Notes: generated from the sequence alone by a model not told the origin. DNA of 40,028 nt from Candidatus Omnitrophota bacterium (GCA_030605095.1 JAUWBJ010000004.1:1-40028), one strand, 5' to 3'; shown: positions 1 to 14,200, counted from the stretch's first letter. Numbers and translations are program-made.

Positions 1-2200
1 CAGAAGCTCAAGTCGCTTGAAGACAGAGATATCCTGCCGAAACTGGCAGAAGTAAGAAAAACAGAAAATGCTTTAGAAAAAGCTCATGAATACGAAAAGA
101 CCGGTGATTTGAGGAGGGCGCTAAGAAAAATCAACAAAGCCTTAGGGAAAAAGCCCAAGGACACTACCGAACTTCTTGCGGCAAAAAAAAGAATTGCGCG
201 AATTATCAAAAGGAATAGGATGGTTTCGCACGCTGAAAAATTATTCGATACTGATGACCTCGAAGCCGCTGAAAATGCACTCAAAGAACTTGAAGTTCAC
301 TTCTGTGGGCCGAATATAGAGGTAACAGAAGAGGTAATGCAAAAGAAGACAGGAAGCGATAAAGAAGGATTTAAAGCTTGGCAACAACTCAAAGTGTCGA
401 TTAATAATTTGAGGCAGCAGGCTGAAAAACGGAAAGAACAACTTAATAAGGCAGAACTATTGCTAGAAAAAGAAGACTTTGCCGGTGCAGCCGCCAAGGT
501 GGATGAAGCGACAAAATATGGCGGACCTTCAACAGATACGAATAGCCTACTTAAGCGCATAGAAGATACCGAAAGGCAGAAAGACAACATTGCCATAATT
601 GATACTTCCTTGGATGAAATTAAGGCCGATTTAAACGAGAACAAAATAGATATAGAAGACTTAGGAGATTATACCTCAAGGCTTGAAGGCCAAATGAAGA
701 AAATACAAAAGATAGACTGGAAAAATTACAAGCAGAAACTTGAGAAAAAATCCGGCCAAATACAGCGTTCTATAACTTCAAAAAGAAAATCAATCAGCAA
801 GATAAACCAAGGAAGAAAATCCCGCATTATACAGCGATTAGGCGAGTTGGGAAATGAACTTAAAACTCTTGAAGCACCCAAGGATATCGTAGCGCTTAAA
901 AAGAAGGTTGCAACACAGAAGAATGCAGTAAAAAATGTTCTATCTAGAAATATAAGGAAAGAACTTACTCTGTCGTGCGAGGTCTTAAAGGTAAAAATCG
1001 AATCCAAGGCAAACCAGGCAGTGGAGAAAAGGATAAAGGAGATTCCCGAAAGTCTGCACGCCGTTGACGAAGAAATTCCCGAAGCTCAAACCCTCGAAGA
1101 AACAAGGGCATTGAGAGAAAGGCTAAATGCGGTTAATAGAGGCATTAACCAGGTTTTACAGGAAGAAGAAAAGGAAAGGTTATTGGGTTTATATCAAGAA
1201 GTTTCGGGTAGGCTTAGCGAAAAGCACGAAGATTTAAAGAAGAAGGTAGGCAATGAAACGCGAAAAATAGAAACTGCTTTACGAACGTTAGACGGACAAT
1301 TTATGCCGAAATATGCAGATCTATCAAGGGAGGAATTAGAAGAACTAAAGAAAGAGATTGATGAGGTTCCTTCAACTGAAGCTCAGGAAAGGCTTAGAAA
1401 GAGCGTAGCTGAAGTTAGAGAATCTATAGATAATAAACTAGAATTGTACAAAAAGACTATAAGAGAGAAAAAAATAATTGATGAAATGAAAAGAACGATA
1501 CAAATACACATAAATGCAGTCAAGGGTTGGTACATCACCGAGCGCAATGGTATGTTAAACACAGGTGTAACGCCTGAGCAAGTGGCCAAAGGGGGATACG
1601 AACTCTTGAATAGATTAGACCGAACAGTACCTGTTTCAGCAGAATTTTATGATAAGTACGAAAAGGAATTGAATGCAGCTGTAGCAGCGAAGAATAAAGC
1701 GCTGGAAGAAGCTAAAAAAGAAAGAGAAACTTCCCGGCCAGTCGAAGAAAGACAGGTAAGGCAGGAGGCAGAGGAAGGGGCCTTAACATACCTCGCAAAT
1801 CTTGAGGAAAAAATAGACCAAGCAGCTTCTCCTTCTGAACTAAGAAAATTACAACAGGCCATAGAACATATACCCGAAGATATTTGGCAGTGTCTAAGCA
1901 GTGAGCAACGGATGGACATTAAAGAAGAGCAAGCGAGGATGAATAGCGATATCGACACCATATTGGCAGAGAAAAAAGAGGCCGCAGCTTCGGTTCTTGC
2001 GGGATTGCCCAAGAAGTATAAGAAGCTAAATGCCGCCGTGAGGAAGTTGATAAATGCAACGATGAGGGGTGATGAAAAAGCAGCAGAGGAGGCTCATGCA
2101 AAAATAGCCGAGGAGTACGCCAAGGTAGTGGAAGACATGGATCCTGATGATAAGCAGAAATACCAAGATGCTATCAGTTTCCAACAAAAGCCACGAGGGA
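1..2200 (+). other. TPR-like / coiled-coil Lys-Glu rich helical region of giant protein
   Basis: Patterns such as ALEKAHEYEKTGDLRRALRKINKALGKKPKD and KAELLLEKEDFAGAAAKVDEATKYG; long charged helices follow. Confidence 0.6.
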
Positions 2201-5200
2201 AAACAGCATTTGTCATAACTCGGTTACTTGTAATCTTGGTTCCGCTAGTTGTGCTCGCAGCACTCGGGATCCATTATTGGCCTCAAATCAGCCCATATAT
2301 TCAAGAAGCTCTGCGACATTATCAAGTATCCATTGGTGCAAGTGGTTTGCATCAGACGGTGCAATATGCCTCAGTCATTCCTAATAACCTGCTTATAAAC
2401 ATAATCGGACTAATAATACTCGGTTTCCACTTCTTCTCAAAATATCTCGAATCCATGGAATTTTTGCTTTCCGAAGAAAATCCAACATTACACACGACCC
2501 CTAGCCCGCATCTGGGGTGGTTACCACTAGGGTCGCCATTTACAGCATTTTTGTCTGGCGTTCCTGCAGGAGGCAGGCAAGATAGGGAAAGTCAACCGGA
2601 TGATGACGCGATTGCGAATGGGGATGAGGTAAGCGGGGAAGAACTAAGCGGGGACGAGCTACTATATGCGGAGATTTATAAACTTACGAGCATTCTCATA
2701 GGCAATCCAGATAAAGCTGAGCGTCAGGAAGCCGGCGAAGAGCTATATCAAATTCGTCAGTCTCAACCCGAACTCGTTGATTCAAAAATCGAATATATGA
2801 TGGAGGAAGCCGGTAAAGTAGGGACCGAAGCCAAGGCAATAGGAAGAAGAATAGAAATCCTGAGGCTTGTTATTAAAGGCGTCTCCCAGCATCGAGTTGA
2901 GATAGATAAAGAGATCGGGAATGGCATGGTTTCGCGGTGGGAAGAAGGCAAAAGAAATATCAGCGCTCCGAACCTCAAAAAATTAGCCGACTACTTTGAT
3001 GTGAAACCGACTCTTATATATAGAGGTAAGACCTTAATAGAGGCGATAAAAGAGACTCGGCCGGATGCCAGAGGCGGAAGAATAAGAATCCTTCGCTACT
3101 CAAAAGGTTTCTTGCAATGGGAGCTCGCCCGAGAACTTGGAGTTACGCGTCAGGCAGTTACAGCCTGGGAAGAAAATCAACCTCTGAAACCGGCAAGCCT
3201 TTTAATATTGGCCAATTACTTTGGAAGAGACGAATCAATCTTTGTCGAGGAGCCGACCCTCATCTACAAAGGAAAGACATTAGTAGATGCTCTTAAAGAT
3301 GCCTCTACTATAGGCGAAAAAATAGTAATCCTTCGTTATTCAAAGGGGCTTAGAATAGAAGGGCTTGCGGATGAGACCGGAATTCCGTTGAAATATCTTT
3401 CCGACTACGAGAGGGGACTCAAACCGCCTGAGCCGGAAGACCTTGCCATACTTGCCGATTATTTCGAACTAGATTTGACACTTCTCGATAAAGCGGCTAG
3501 TCCGGAAGAGATAGTAATTTTATTGATTAATAAGCTTGAAAGGGCGAGGATCGCCACTATGATGGAGAGGATAGTCCGGGCCTTAAACTCTGTCTCGTTG
3601 AAAAAGACATTCATGGCGTATGACATATATTATACCTCGCAAGCTATCCGAGATAAGATAGCCAGATTCATGCCTTTCATTGAGACCGGAAGCTATCCTG
3701 TCGGCATAACAATGAAGAACGGTGTTACGCTGCTTCCTGATAATATGCTGACAAATCCGCATGTTATGAGTCAAGTAGAGGATAAATACGGTGACAATTT
3801 CTGGTCTGACGCACAGGCTACTGTTGATTTCCTCACCGAAAGCGACCCTCTGCCGGAAAAAGCCGATTTAATTATGGTGTTGAGAGGCGAAGACCTTGAA
3901 CTGGCGCGTGAGGCAGCCAGGATGTTTATGGCGGGCAAGGCAAGCAAGATACTTCTTTCGGGAGGTCAAGGGCAGCGTATATCCGAAGACCGGGAGAGCG
4001 AGGCTGAGAGATATAGAGAAGAGATAAAAGCTGTAATAATGGACGAATACGGTAAGGATGAATTCGATGCAGAAATGATTATAAGAAACAATGTCTTAAT
4101 TGTCGAAAGAGAATCTGATAGCCTTATTTACGATATGATACATAGCCTATATACATTAGAAGGGGAAGCATGGTGGATAGATCCTCCCCGCTCCCGATCC
4201 GTTATATTGATGCAGACACCTCTATTACTTAAGAGGTCAGCAGCTACATTTTTGAAGCAGTTCCCAGAAAACGTTACATTGTATAGACATTCATATAAAA
4301 CTATAAATCTTGCCGCTGAATCCGATTTAATTAAGAGGGGCGAGATAATAGCCGAGGCTTGGGATGAGCTGGAGAGATTGGAGAAGTATGGGCCCGGGTC
4401 CAGCGGCACTGGTGATGCCGTCGGGGTGAGAATGCCGGCTCAAGTCCAGGCCTTCAGGGATAATGTTACCCCAATATTGGAGGCCATGAGGACGGCTCTA
4501 TTCTTTCATGAGATGCTTCACGTTGTGTTGAACTCGATTTACTCTGAGAGTCCGGAGGATAATGCTGTATTAACCGCTGTGGCTGGATTGGGCAGCGGAT
4601 TTGACTGGTCAAGGCTACGCTCTGAACTCGGAGTAATGGGATGGCAGAGAGGTGAAGAAAGTCTAACCGAATATAGAGTGAGATTGTTGAATGAGGCGCT
4701 CGCAAAGATTCTGGAACTCGAATACTTATCGAGACGCGACTGGCCGACCGGGGATTTCAGCGCAAAACTTCAGTCCCTTTACAACTTACTCGGCCTTACC
4801 GACGATGATTCACGCGACTTCTGGATGAAGAGGCAACCAACGGACACCGCTCTCACCGGACTCCAGCAGGCCATACATGATACCTTCATGTCCCATGATT
4901 TGCTAAACCCCCATCGCCTCGCCGCGATTGCGAATGGGGATGAGTTAAGCAATGAGGATGAGCAGCTAAGCAAGGATATTTATATTCTTTCAGACACACT
5001 CATAAATTCTTCAGATAAAGCCGAGCGTCGGAAAGACGGCGAACGGCTATACCAGATATGCAAATCTCCGGAGGTTAATCCATTCTCATTAATCAAATAC
5101 ATGATGGGCAAAGCTGAGACGATAGGAAGAAGGGTGGAATGCCTGAGATTTATCAATAACCTCACACCGGAGGAGCCTGAGAGTGCCAGTGGGGTTAGCG

Positions 5201-8200
5201 CAGACGTGATTGAGAAATTGGAAAACGACGGTTATGTTATCTATCCTCCGGGAGCCCTCTTTAAATTAGCTGAATATTACAAAATAGACCCGATCCTTAT
5301 CTATAAAGGTAAGACTTTGATGAATGCCATAAAAGATACTGCTCGGGATGATATAGGTGCGAGGATAAGGATTCTCTGCCATTCAAAAGGTAAAACGCAA
5401 GAAGAACTGGAGGATATTCTTGGTGTTAACCGAGGCTTCGTTGCACAGTGGCAAAATAACGTCGTAAGACCTAGCCTGCAATATCTTGCAAAAATGAGCG
5501 AATATTTTGATAAAGAAGTTATAATTATATACAAAGGGAATACACTAACAGAGGCCCTTAAAAGCGCCGCTACTGACGGCGAGAAGATAGATATTCTTCG
5601 CCACTCAAAGCTCCTTACGCAGATAGAGCTCGCGTCTGGTATCGCGGTTAGGGGGATTTCAGAATCTACTATCTCAGGGTGGGAAAATAATATTATCCCG
5701 CTCAACGTAGAAGATTTCCTCATTGTTGCCGATTATTTTGATGTAGATATTACGCTTCTTTGCGGAATGGAGACGCGTGAAGCCATAAAAGCGGCGCTTA
5801 CTGTAATTGCCATCCCAGAGGTAGATTACCGCAGAAAAGATAAAATAGCCACAATTTTACATAAAATCGGCATAAGTTCCAAAACAGGCAGGCCCTTGGA
5901 AGACGGTATCTTTGCAATTTCACAGGACGAGATGGATAATATTACAAGACATGTAGACCCGGCTGAAAGAATAGGCTTACATGAATATACATTAGGAGGA
6001 GGCCTTGTCCTTCATACCCAGGATGCGAGTGAAAAGGAGGTAAGGGAAGGTTTAGCGCACGCCTGCAACAGGACTATATTTACGGAGGACTGGGATGAAG
6101 ATACTCAGAAATTCAACGGCGATACGGCAGCCTTTTTAGATAGCACTATATGTATATCGGATTATGACTTTTACGAAGAACTAAAGGTTTTATTCAACAT
6201 TCCTGTAGCGTGCGTGGAAGCCAATACCAACGTAGAAAAGCAATATGCCTATATCTTAGATGAAGCATTAGCCAAACTCACCGTCTATGAATATCTTAAG
6301 AAAGAAAACACCCCTCTTACTCGTAGAGAAGGCGACAATCTCACCCAGCTTATAAAAATATTCGACCTTGAATATGACGAATCCACCTATAGATATACTT
6401 CAAAGACTCTCGAGGGCTTCAACTCCTTACGACAGCGAATCTTCGACGCCCATGAACTGCACGTCAAGCCCATCCTCGCCGCGATTGCGAATGGGGATGA
6501 CTTAAGTGATGAGGATGAGCAGCTAATTTATATTCTTTCAGACATACTCATAAATTCTCCAGATAGAGCTGAGCGTCGGAAAGCCGGCGAACGGCTATAC
6601 CAGATATGCCAATCTCGTACTGAAATTCTTGACTCTTTGATTAATGACCTGATGGACAAAGTTGCTGGTGTAGGAAGAAAAATAGAAATTCTGCAATACC
6701 TTAATAACGTTACACAAGTGGCGCTTGCGGATGATATTGGGGTTACAGTATCGGTCATTGAGGACTGGGAAGAGGAGTTTGAAATACCTGCACAGGAGGA
6801 TATCGATAAGATAGCCGATTGCTTTGACATGGAGCTTGTATCCCTTAATCCCGACGATGACAGCATAACCCCTGACTCTCAAGGAAAAGACAAAGGGCCA
6901 ATAATTAAATCTATCTTAATCGCCATCCTTTCCTTCTTATCATTATCAGTGCTTCTTGCTATGAAGCCTCAAGGTGAAATAGGCTGGGCTCTACCAGTAA
7001 CCCTAATACTCCTTACTATACTCCTTACTGCGGTAATTTATGGAGTGATTTCTGCGATTGGAAGAATTGTTAAGAGAAAGCAGATGATGTATCTATTCAC
7101 AATGCCTGAGACTTCTAAATTTAGACCGGGTGAACAAATACTTTTTGCTAGTTGTGATACCTACGTTGACAGATTAGACGAAGATAAAATCGGTACATTC
7201 CTTGAAAAGATAGCAAGGACTATAGAAAAAGCTGCTAAAGTTTATGAAAAGAGAACCGGAAAAAAGGCTCTTGTCGCTGCGCTTTCCTATGCGACGACTA
7301 AACAAGGAGCCAGGTTATCACGCGACCCATTTGTACGGTATATGGAGAAAGCAGTTGAAATTGTAAGGGAGAGGAGCCCGAGGATAAATGTTTTAGGAGT
7401 TACTCAATTTGATGCCGCTATACGTAGGAAAGTATTTTTGGATAAGACAAAATCAAATTTTGCTCCCAAAGGTTTTCCGGTCAATGTATTTGTATTTCCT
7501 AATTCACAGTCTTTTGAGATTGCAAAAGATGTGATGGATTTCTTTAGGTCCAACCCTACAATTGGGGAAAAGTCAGAGTTACCCGGCAAGTATTTAGAGG
7601 AATTAGAAAGAATTGCCGAATCCAAGCAGGCGCGCATTGTTATTCCCGAGTCAACAAATCCGCTGGTGTTAGCGGCTGTGGCAAGATTTTTGAAAAAAGA
7701 ATTAGGCGAGGTTGTGCTTTTAGGGAAAAGGTCCGAGATAATATCGGTTGCATCGGAAAAAGGAATAAATATACGAGAAGCCGAAATTATAGACCCTGAA
7801 GAAGATCCTGAAGAACTTAATGAAATTGTAAAGTATTATTGTGAGAGACAAGCTCTCGGCGAGAGGACTAAAAAGGCTAAAGAGGTTGCAAGGAGAATTT
7901 TGAAACGTAAGGTAGTTCGTTACGGAGCAGGGATGGTGGCTTTAGGCAAGGCCGATTGCATGGTTGCAGGAAGTGTGTATGATTCCGCTGATGTTATCAC
8001 GGCTATCAAGATGCTTGTGGGGATGGATGAAGATGTTGAAACTCTATCAGGTGGCTTTTTGATGTGTTCGCAATCTAAAGATGTGGGTACTGACGGAAAG
8101 TTAATCCTTTCTGACATTGCTTTTACAGAATGTCCGAAAGACGCCAAGGAACTTTCCGATATTGCGGTGAATACAGCTCAGGATGTAGCAACTTATATCG

Positions 8201-11200
8201 GCCCTAACGTTAAACTGGCGTTTGTCTCCGGTAAGAATGTGGAAAGTAGCAAAATAAGGGAAGCAATTGAAATCACAAGAGAGGCGATAGGTAATAAATT
8301 TGATATAGATGGTTCAATTACCATAGATGGCCCAATAGGATTAGATGAAGCGCTGAAAGGTGGATATAATGCGATAATATTTCCCGACCTGAATGCAGCA
8401 AATAGTGCCTACAAGATGCTACAGGGGATATGCAAGTTTGATGGCTTGGGCATAATTTCCGGTGAGTGTTCTAAACCTGTGTTTGATATGTCGCGTGGAG
8501 CCGACATTAATGAGATTTATAGCTCGATGGTCCTGGCATGTTGTGGGGTAAAAGCCAAAAGCCCAGATGATGTTCAGACTTTAATCAACACCATCGAATC
8601 CGAAAGCGGCATCACAACCAAGTCGCAGAAGCGCATACAGGCGGCCGCCCAGACACTCAATAACCTCCCGCAGTCTGCAAACTTCCTGGAATATGGTGTG
8701 CATCTTGTTCCTCAGTCTGTGTTGGATAAGATTGCGGATGTGCTTCCGTCAATTGAAGTGGATCCGGATAATCCGGCGAGAGGCCTTGCCATGAAAAGCG
8801 GCATTATTCTAATCAGCAAATTTGAAGAGCCAATAACACCGGCAGAGAAGGAATATCTCCGGATGAGGTACGGCACTGACTGGATTAGTGCAGATGAGCC
8901 TACGAAGAAAGCCTGGCGGCAGGATATGCGCCAGTCCGTCTTCATCCATGAAATCGACCACCAGATATTTGATACAATCCTCAAGAATAATCCAGAATTA
9001 ATAAAGAATGCCCTCCTTACGCAAGTGGTAACCCATGTGAAGGGTACATCCTTGTTAGGCGTTACGGATAAGAATGAGCTGATAGCTCTCCTCAAAGACT
9101 CCGAAGAGCTAAAGAGTCTCAATAAAGAGTTAGCCAGATTCGACCAGTTAATGTTCCTCCGCGACCTCCTTGATGTTAATGGCAAGATTGCCTTTGATGC
9201 AAGCGCCAAGCCAGGCGATGAATGGCTCAAACTCAAAATTGTATTGGGTATTAGAGAGATTACACGGACCATCATAAGAGGAGACAAGTCAAAAGAAATC
9301 ACCGGCCTCTTCTCATCGAATAACAGTATCTTTGCCCTCATGGATGAAATCGACAGAATCTCTTTTGAGAATGGCCTCATGTCCCCTGGCCTCCTGCATG
9401 CGATTGCGGATGGGGAGATCAACGTAGCACTTATAGTAGATAACTACATCAGTTCAAATCCTGAGATGGCAGATTTAAGAAGTGCGCTCGTTGAAATTTT
9501 GGAAATCTGCAGGGACATCGACGTTTTAATACAAGTTAGGGACATGCTAAAAGAAAATCTCATTACAAAGAATGATGTTAGGCATAGGTTAATTTTAATA
9601 TCACATTCTGAGGATTATAAACCCGATGAGACGTTCGAAGCTATTCACAGGATGTTATCAGAAGGATTAATTACAACAGAAGATATCGAAACTAAATTAG
9701 CTCCTTTGGCAGAAAGAGCCGAACATTCTGCATTCTTAGCCTTTCAAACTCTTTACCATATGCTCAAAAGGGCCAAAGAGGAGGGCGTAGACAAAGAGAC
9801 TGCATTCGAACGTTTGCAAGCAGTTGCTGACGAAGTCGGTGACGACGCAGGCTATGTGTTCCATCAAATATGGGATAACTGGATGAAGTATTGGAGTGAG
9901 CGAAGGCAAGCTTATGCCATGACATTTGATGATATCCCTACTTATATACTTCCGGTCGCACAAAAATGCAAGGATTGGACGGCCTTTTATCTCAGTGTCC
10001 AGGAATATGTAATTAATAAAGAAGAATTGTTAAAAGTTTTGTCACTTCCGCTGACAGGCAGAAAAGCTGCTAAAGCATATGAACTTAAGGAGGAATTAAC
10101 GCGAGATTATCGTGAGCCCGCAATTTTTACAGAGGCTGAATTCGATGAATATATCATACCTATTATACAGAAATCAGGACTGCCTATAAGAGACCCTGTC
10201 AGGTATGTTAAGAATATGTTAAAGGATGGGTATATTACAAAACCTCAAATCCTTACTCATCTTGTTCCAATAGCAAATAATGCGCTGAATAGTACCGGGA
10301 AAACCTTTGGAAATATATATGCAATGTTAAATACAGGGTTACTTACGGCGGACCAGATAAAGACATTGATAATACCTACGTCTGAGAATGCCAAGAGAAG
10401 AACCGGCATTGTATTGAAACAAGCATATGAGCTTCTGTCGGGAGAGGAAGAAAGCACTCTGCCCCTAAGTTACATAATGACAGTATCGGATATACCAGTA
10501 TTAGGAAACCTGCAAACATCCGATGGATTGCGACAGGAACTAGATAAGTTTAAATCGAATATGTTGGGAAGTGGGGCCACCAAAGAGGCAGTTGTAAGCT
10601 ACCTCCATGACCTTCTTTCCTTAGATTGCAATAAAGAGAATATAACACAATATTTCTTTATACTGAGGTCCCGGATTGGCAAAATTAACGCAGACCTATT
10701 TGTTGCACGATACGAGCCCCTTCGGAATAAATTGGGCGATGATATATCTTGGCTTATACCGGCATTTGCTGACCTCTTTGGAGTTGATACGGCTAGGGGA
10801 AATACACGGTTCATATCAAACACAGAATTCAATAGAATCCTTGATAAAATCGAGACTGGGTTAGAAGATATCAAGCAATTAGTAGAAGTAAGTGTGTCCA
10901 AAGAACCAATATTATATAATCTTCTGCTCGCAAAACTACTTATGTACGGCAATATAAAGGAACTTGTATATAGAGATGAATCTCCATATAGAGCAACATT
11001 AGCGTTAAAGAATTTGAATGTGGATGCTTTTGTGAACATCAATGACTGGCACAATGTAAGGGATGCTCTCCATAATATACGCACTAAGGCTAGCAGTACC
11101 AGATGGTCTGCATTTGGTGCGAGGATAAGGGATAAAATCGGATATTACGTAAGCGATATCCTGGCCGACGATACTCTTGTCGAGATATATGCAGATGAAA

Positions 11201-14200
11201 TAGCTCAGGTGCTGGGCGATATCTTTGGTAGAAACGGAGGATTCGAGGAAGAATTTAAGAATGTCTACTATATGAAGGGAGAGGGTATAGAATATAAGCT
11301 ACTTTCGCGAAATGCGGACGAGCTTAAACTCGGAAACAGGACAGGAGACTGCACGGCAACCAATAGGCAAAATTTCTGGTCATTGCCGACATGGATGTCT
11401 CACCTTGGCTATCAGATACTTCAAGTATATAAAGACGGCAGGTTTGTTGAAAAGATGCATCTAATCATAACGGATAGCGTAGGCGTCCCGGGTATTACAA
11501 TAGACGCACATGAAGCGGTGCCGCAGACAGTCGAATCCGGTGGACGCCATGTATCCGGTGATCCAAAATTGATACGAACCCGCGAGGAGATATTCCAGGC
11601 CGGTATGTTAATGGTAAAAAAGATTGCATCACGTTTAGGAATACCAAAAGATGAGATCTACGCAAACGGAATTAGTGGAAGAAAATGGATAAAGAAGTTT
11701 TATGAGGAAGATTTTACTACAACGACTCATCTGCAGCACTTTAGGTTCTTGGACGGTGTTGCTCCTTCAAAGTATTTCTTTGATAAGGAATTCCATCTAC
11801 CATTTCAGGATCCAAAGATTTATATTCAAACCTTCGGCACAGGACAACTTTCCCCGGAGGTGCGAGAAGCGGTATCAAGAATAGAAGAGCAGTTGAACGC
11901 ATATATAGAGCGCCATCCTGAAAGCGAATTAGCCATTGCTGTTAAAGAAGGAGATAGGGCACGTGCTTCGCAGCTTATAGCTGAGGATGAGAATTTTGCC
12001 AAAGAGATTTCAGAGTTTACAAATGTTCTGGATGAGCAATCTCCTCCCATGACTATACAGGATGTCTACTCCTTGCTTTATTCGCCAACATTACGTGAGG
12101 GAAATGCGAATGCGTTTGTTATTGATGACGGTAGCCTTGAGGGCTATGAATCAAAATTGATAGAAAAGGCCTCAAGCGCTTCTTGCCACATAGATACGCG
12201 GCTGGCAGCTATTAGTGTGCTGGGGATGTTTTTTGATAGTGCGAATGCGCTGGGGGCGTTGAAGGAGTTGGTGGGAGGAGATACCGGATATCCACGAGAC
12301 AGTGATGAAGACAAACGTATTCGAGCAGTTGCGAAACATCCCCCGGCTGAAACTGACGACGACACAGCTTCTGCCTCATGGACGTGCGATCCAGAGGCCG
12401 AGGGAACCCTGCCACCAGGCATAAATAAGGATGGGAGAGTCGTCCGAGAACAGGAAATCCTCCAAAAAGCAGATGCCGAAGACGGCTTCACCATACACAA
12501 GATTACAGGTGTGAATAAGGAATACACCATCCGCATCGCGGACTCAATCCTGTCGGATGGCCATTTCCGGGCAATCTTACAGCGTGCACTAGCCCAGGCT
12601 GAGAAGGAAGGCCTCGACAACCGCATCCCCCTTACCTTCATAGATGCAGACTTTATTGTAGACTCTGACGGCAATGCCCACCTCGCAGGCGACTGTAAGA
12701 TGAACAGCATCGTCGCCCTCAAGAAACGCTACAGAGCCATCCTCCAAGCCGTAGAAGACCAAATCCCAGGCGCCAGCGACATCCTCCTCCAGGTCCTAAT
12801 CGAGCATGAACTTAGGCATGAAAACCCCAACATCACAGATAATGAGACGCAATTGACTCAAATAGACATCGCCCGCCTCCGTGCTTTACTCGGCGAAGAT
12901 AATCAAGTAATTGTTAATGTTGCGCGTGTTTTTGATGAAATGGAGATTATATCTGACAACTTTGTTGATATGCTCTTGCAATCTGTTGTACGTTCGATCT
13001 ATGATGAAATTAAAGAAGAAACAAGAGAGGATATTACTTTGAGTCAAGTTTTAACGGAAGGCGATGTTTATTGTCTCAGAAATGAGATTGGAAATGTTAG
13101 CGATATTAAGAATAAGCTGCGCGATGAGATAGGTCAATTTCTTTTTGGAGCAAAAGAAAATGAGGCCATTCCGTCTCCGGAGGAAGAAAAGGTTGTTGAA
13201 AATGCACTGTCTTTAGTCAAAGAAAAGATCGAGTCTATGGGTTATTCGTATTCGCAGCCCAGGATTATGTACGTTAAGCCCGGTGTGTTTCCAGACATAG
13301 CCTATTTCTTTAGATCTTATAATACAGTGGTTCTTCAAGTTGGTCAAGACAGTAGGAATTTGGAAGGTGATGTCATACATGAAGTCCTTCACGGAAATCA
13401 GCGTGGATTTGCACCAAGAGTTCTCTCTGATGGAATGACAACTTACATTCAAGCGATGATTCTGATGGAACGCGACGGAATTCGAGATTTCTCATTAGAA
13501 GCTTTTGGCGAAAATCTTATGAGAATTCTGGATGGATTTGATGATTCAGAGATAGGACCGTTTAGTTATCCCTATGAAGTTTTAACAATAGCAGTAGCCG
13601 TGGATTCTCTTGGACTTAAACCATTGGCAGATGCCTATTTCAACGGCGATTACACGGGTATTGAGGGGAGCATGCATAAAGAGAAATGGCAGGAATTAAT
13701 TGATTTGGCTAACGATTTTGAAGGCAAAGAATATGAAGAACTAGACCCGTATTTAGACAGTGTCTTGGAAATTTTCGGTCGAAACGCCATAGAAGCACTC
13801 GGGCAACTCGGCACGCCGGAGGCAGCTCGGGTGCTAACTCGTTTTGTTAAAAGTGCAAGCGACAGAACATCTGAAGTTGTGCAAGCTGCTATTCAAGCTT
13901 TGCATACCGGAGAGTATGTCGATAAGATGGACACGCGCAGTGAATTTGATGAAAACGGCAGAATCTCGCAGGTAATCGACAGACACAGCCGCGTAATCGA
14001 GAAATATGAGTATGAGGGCGACACGGACGAGATTAAAAAGGTGACGCTCATGAATGTGAAGACGGGCAAGACGGTGGAGCTAGTAGTGAGCGACCCCGAT
14101 GCGCCCATATTTACTTTCGATGTTTACGTTGATGGTGAAAAAATTGAACTTCTGCAACCCCAACCCGATGTTTATCAGGAGGTTTCTTTAAGAGTTATCT

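Noticed and set aside
2545-2585. Dispersed GCCTGCCGGCAGGC-like repeat inserted in the giant ORF (peptide VPAGGRQ)
   Set aside because: Only loosely similar (CCTGCAGGAGGCAGGCAAG) to the cstA-lysC palindrome; not enough to call the same element.
11320-11520. GDCT...H segment as a transglutaminase/papain-like catalytic site
   Set aside because: LGNRTGDCTATN and later His residues are suggestive, but I could not place a full catalytic triad by eye.
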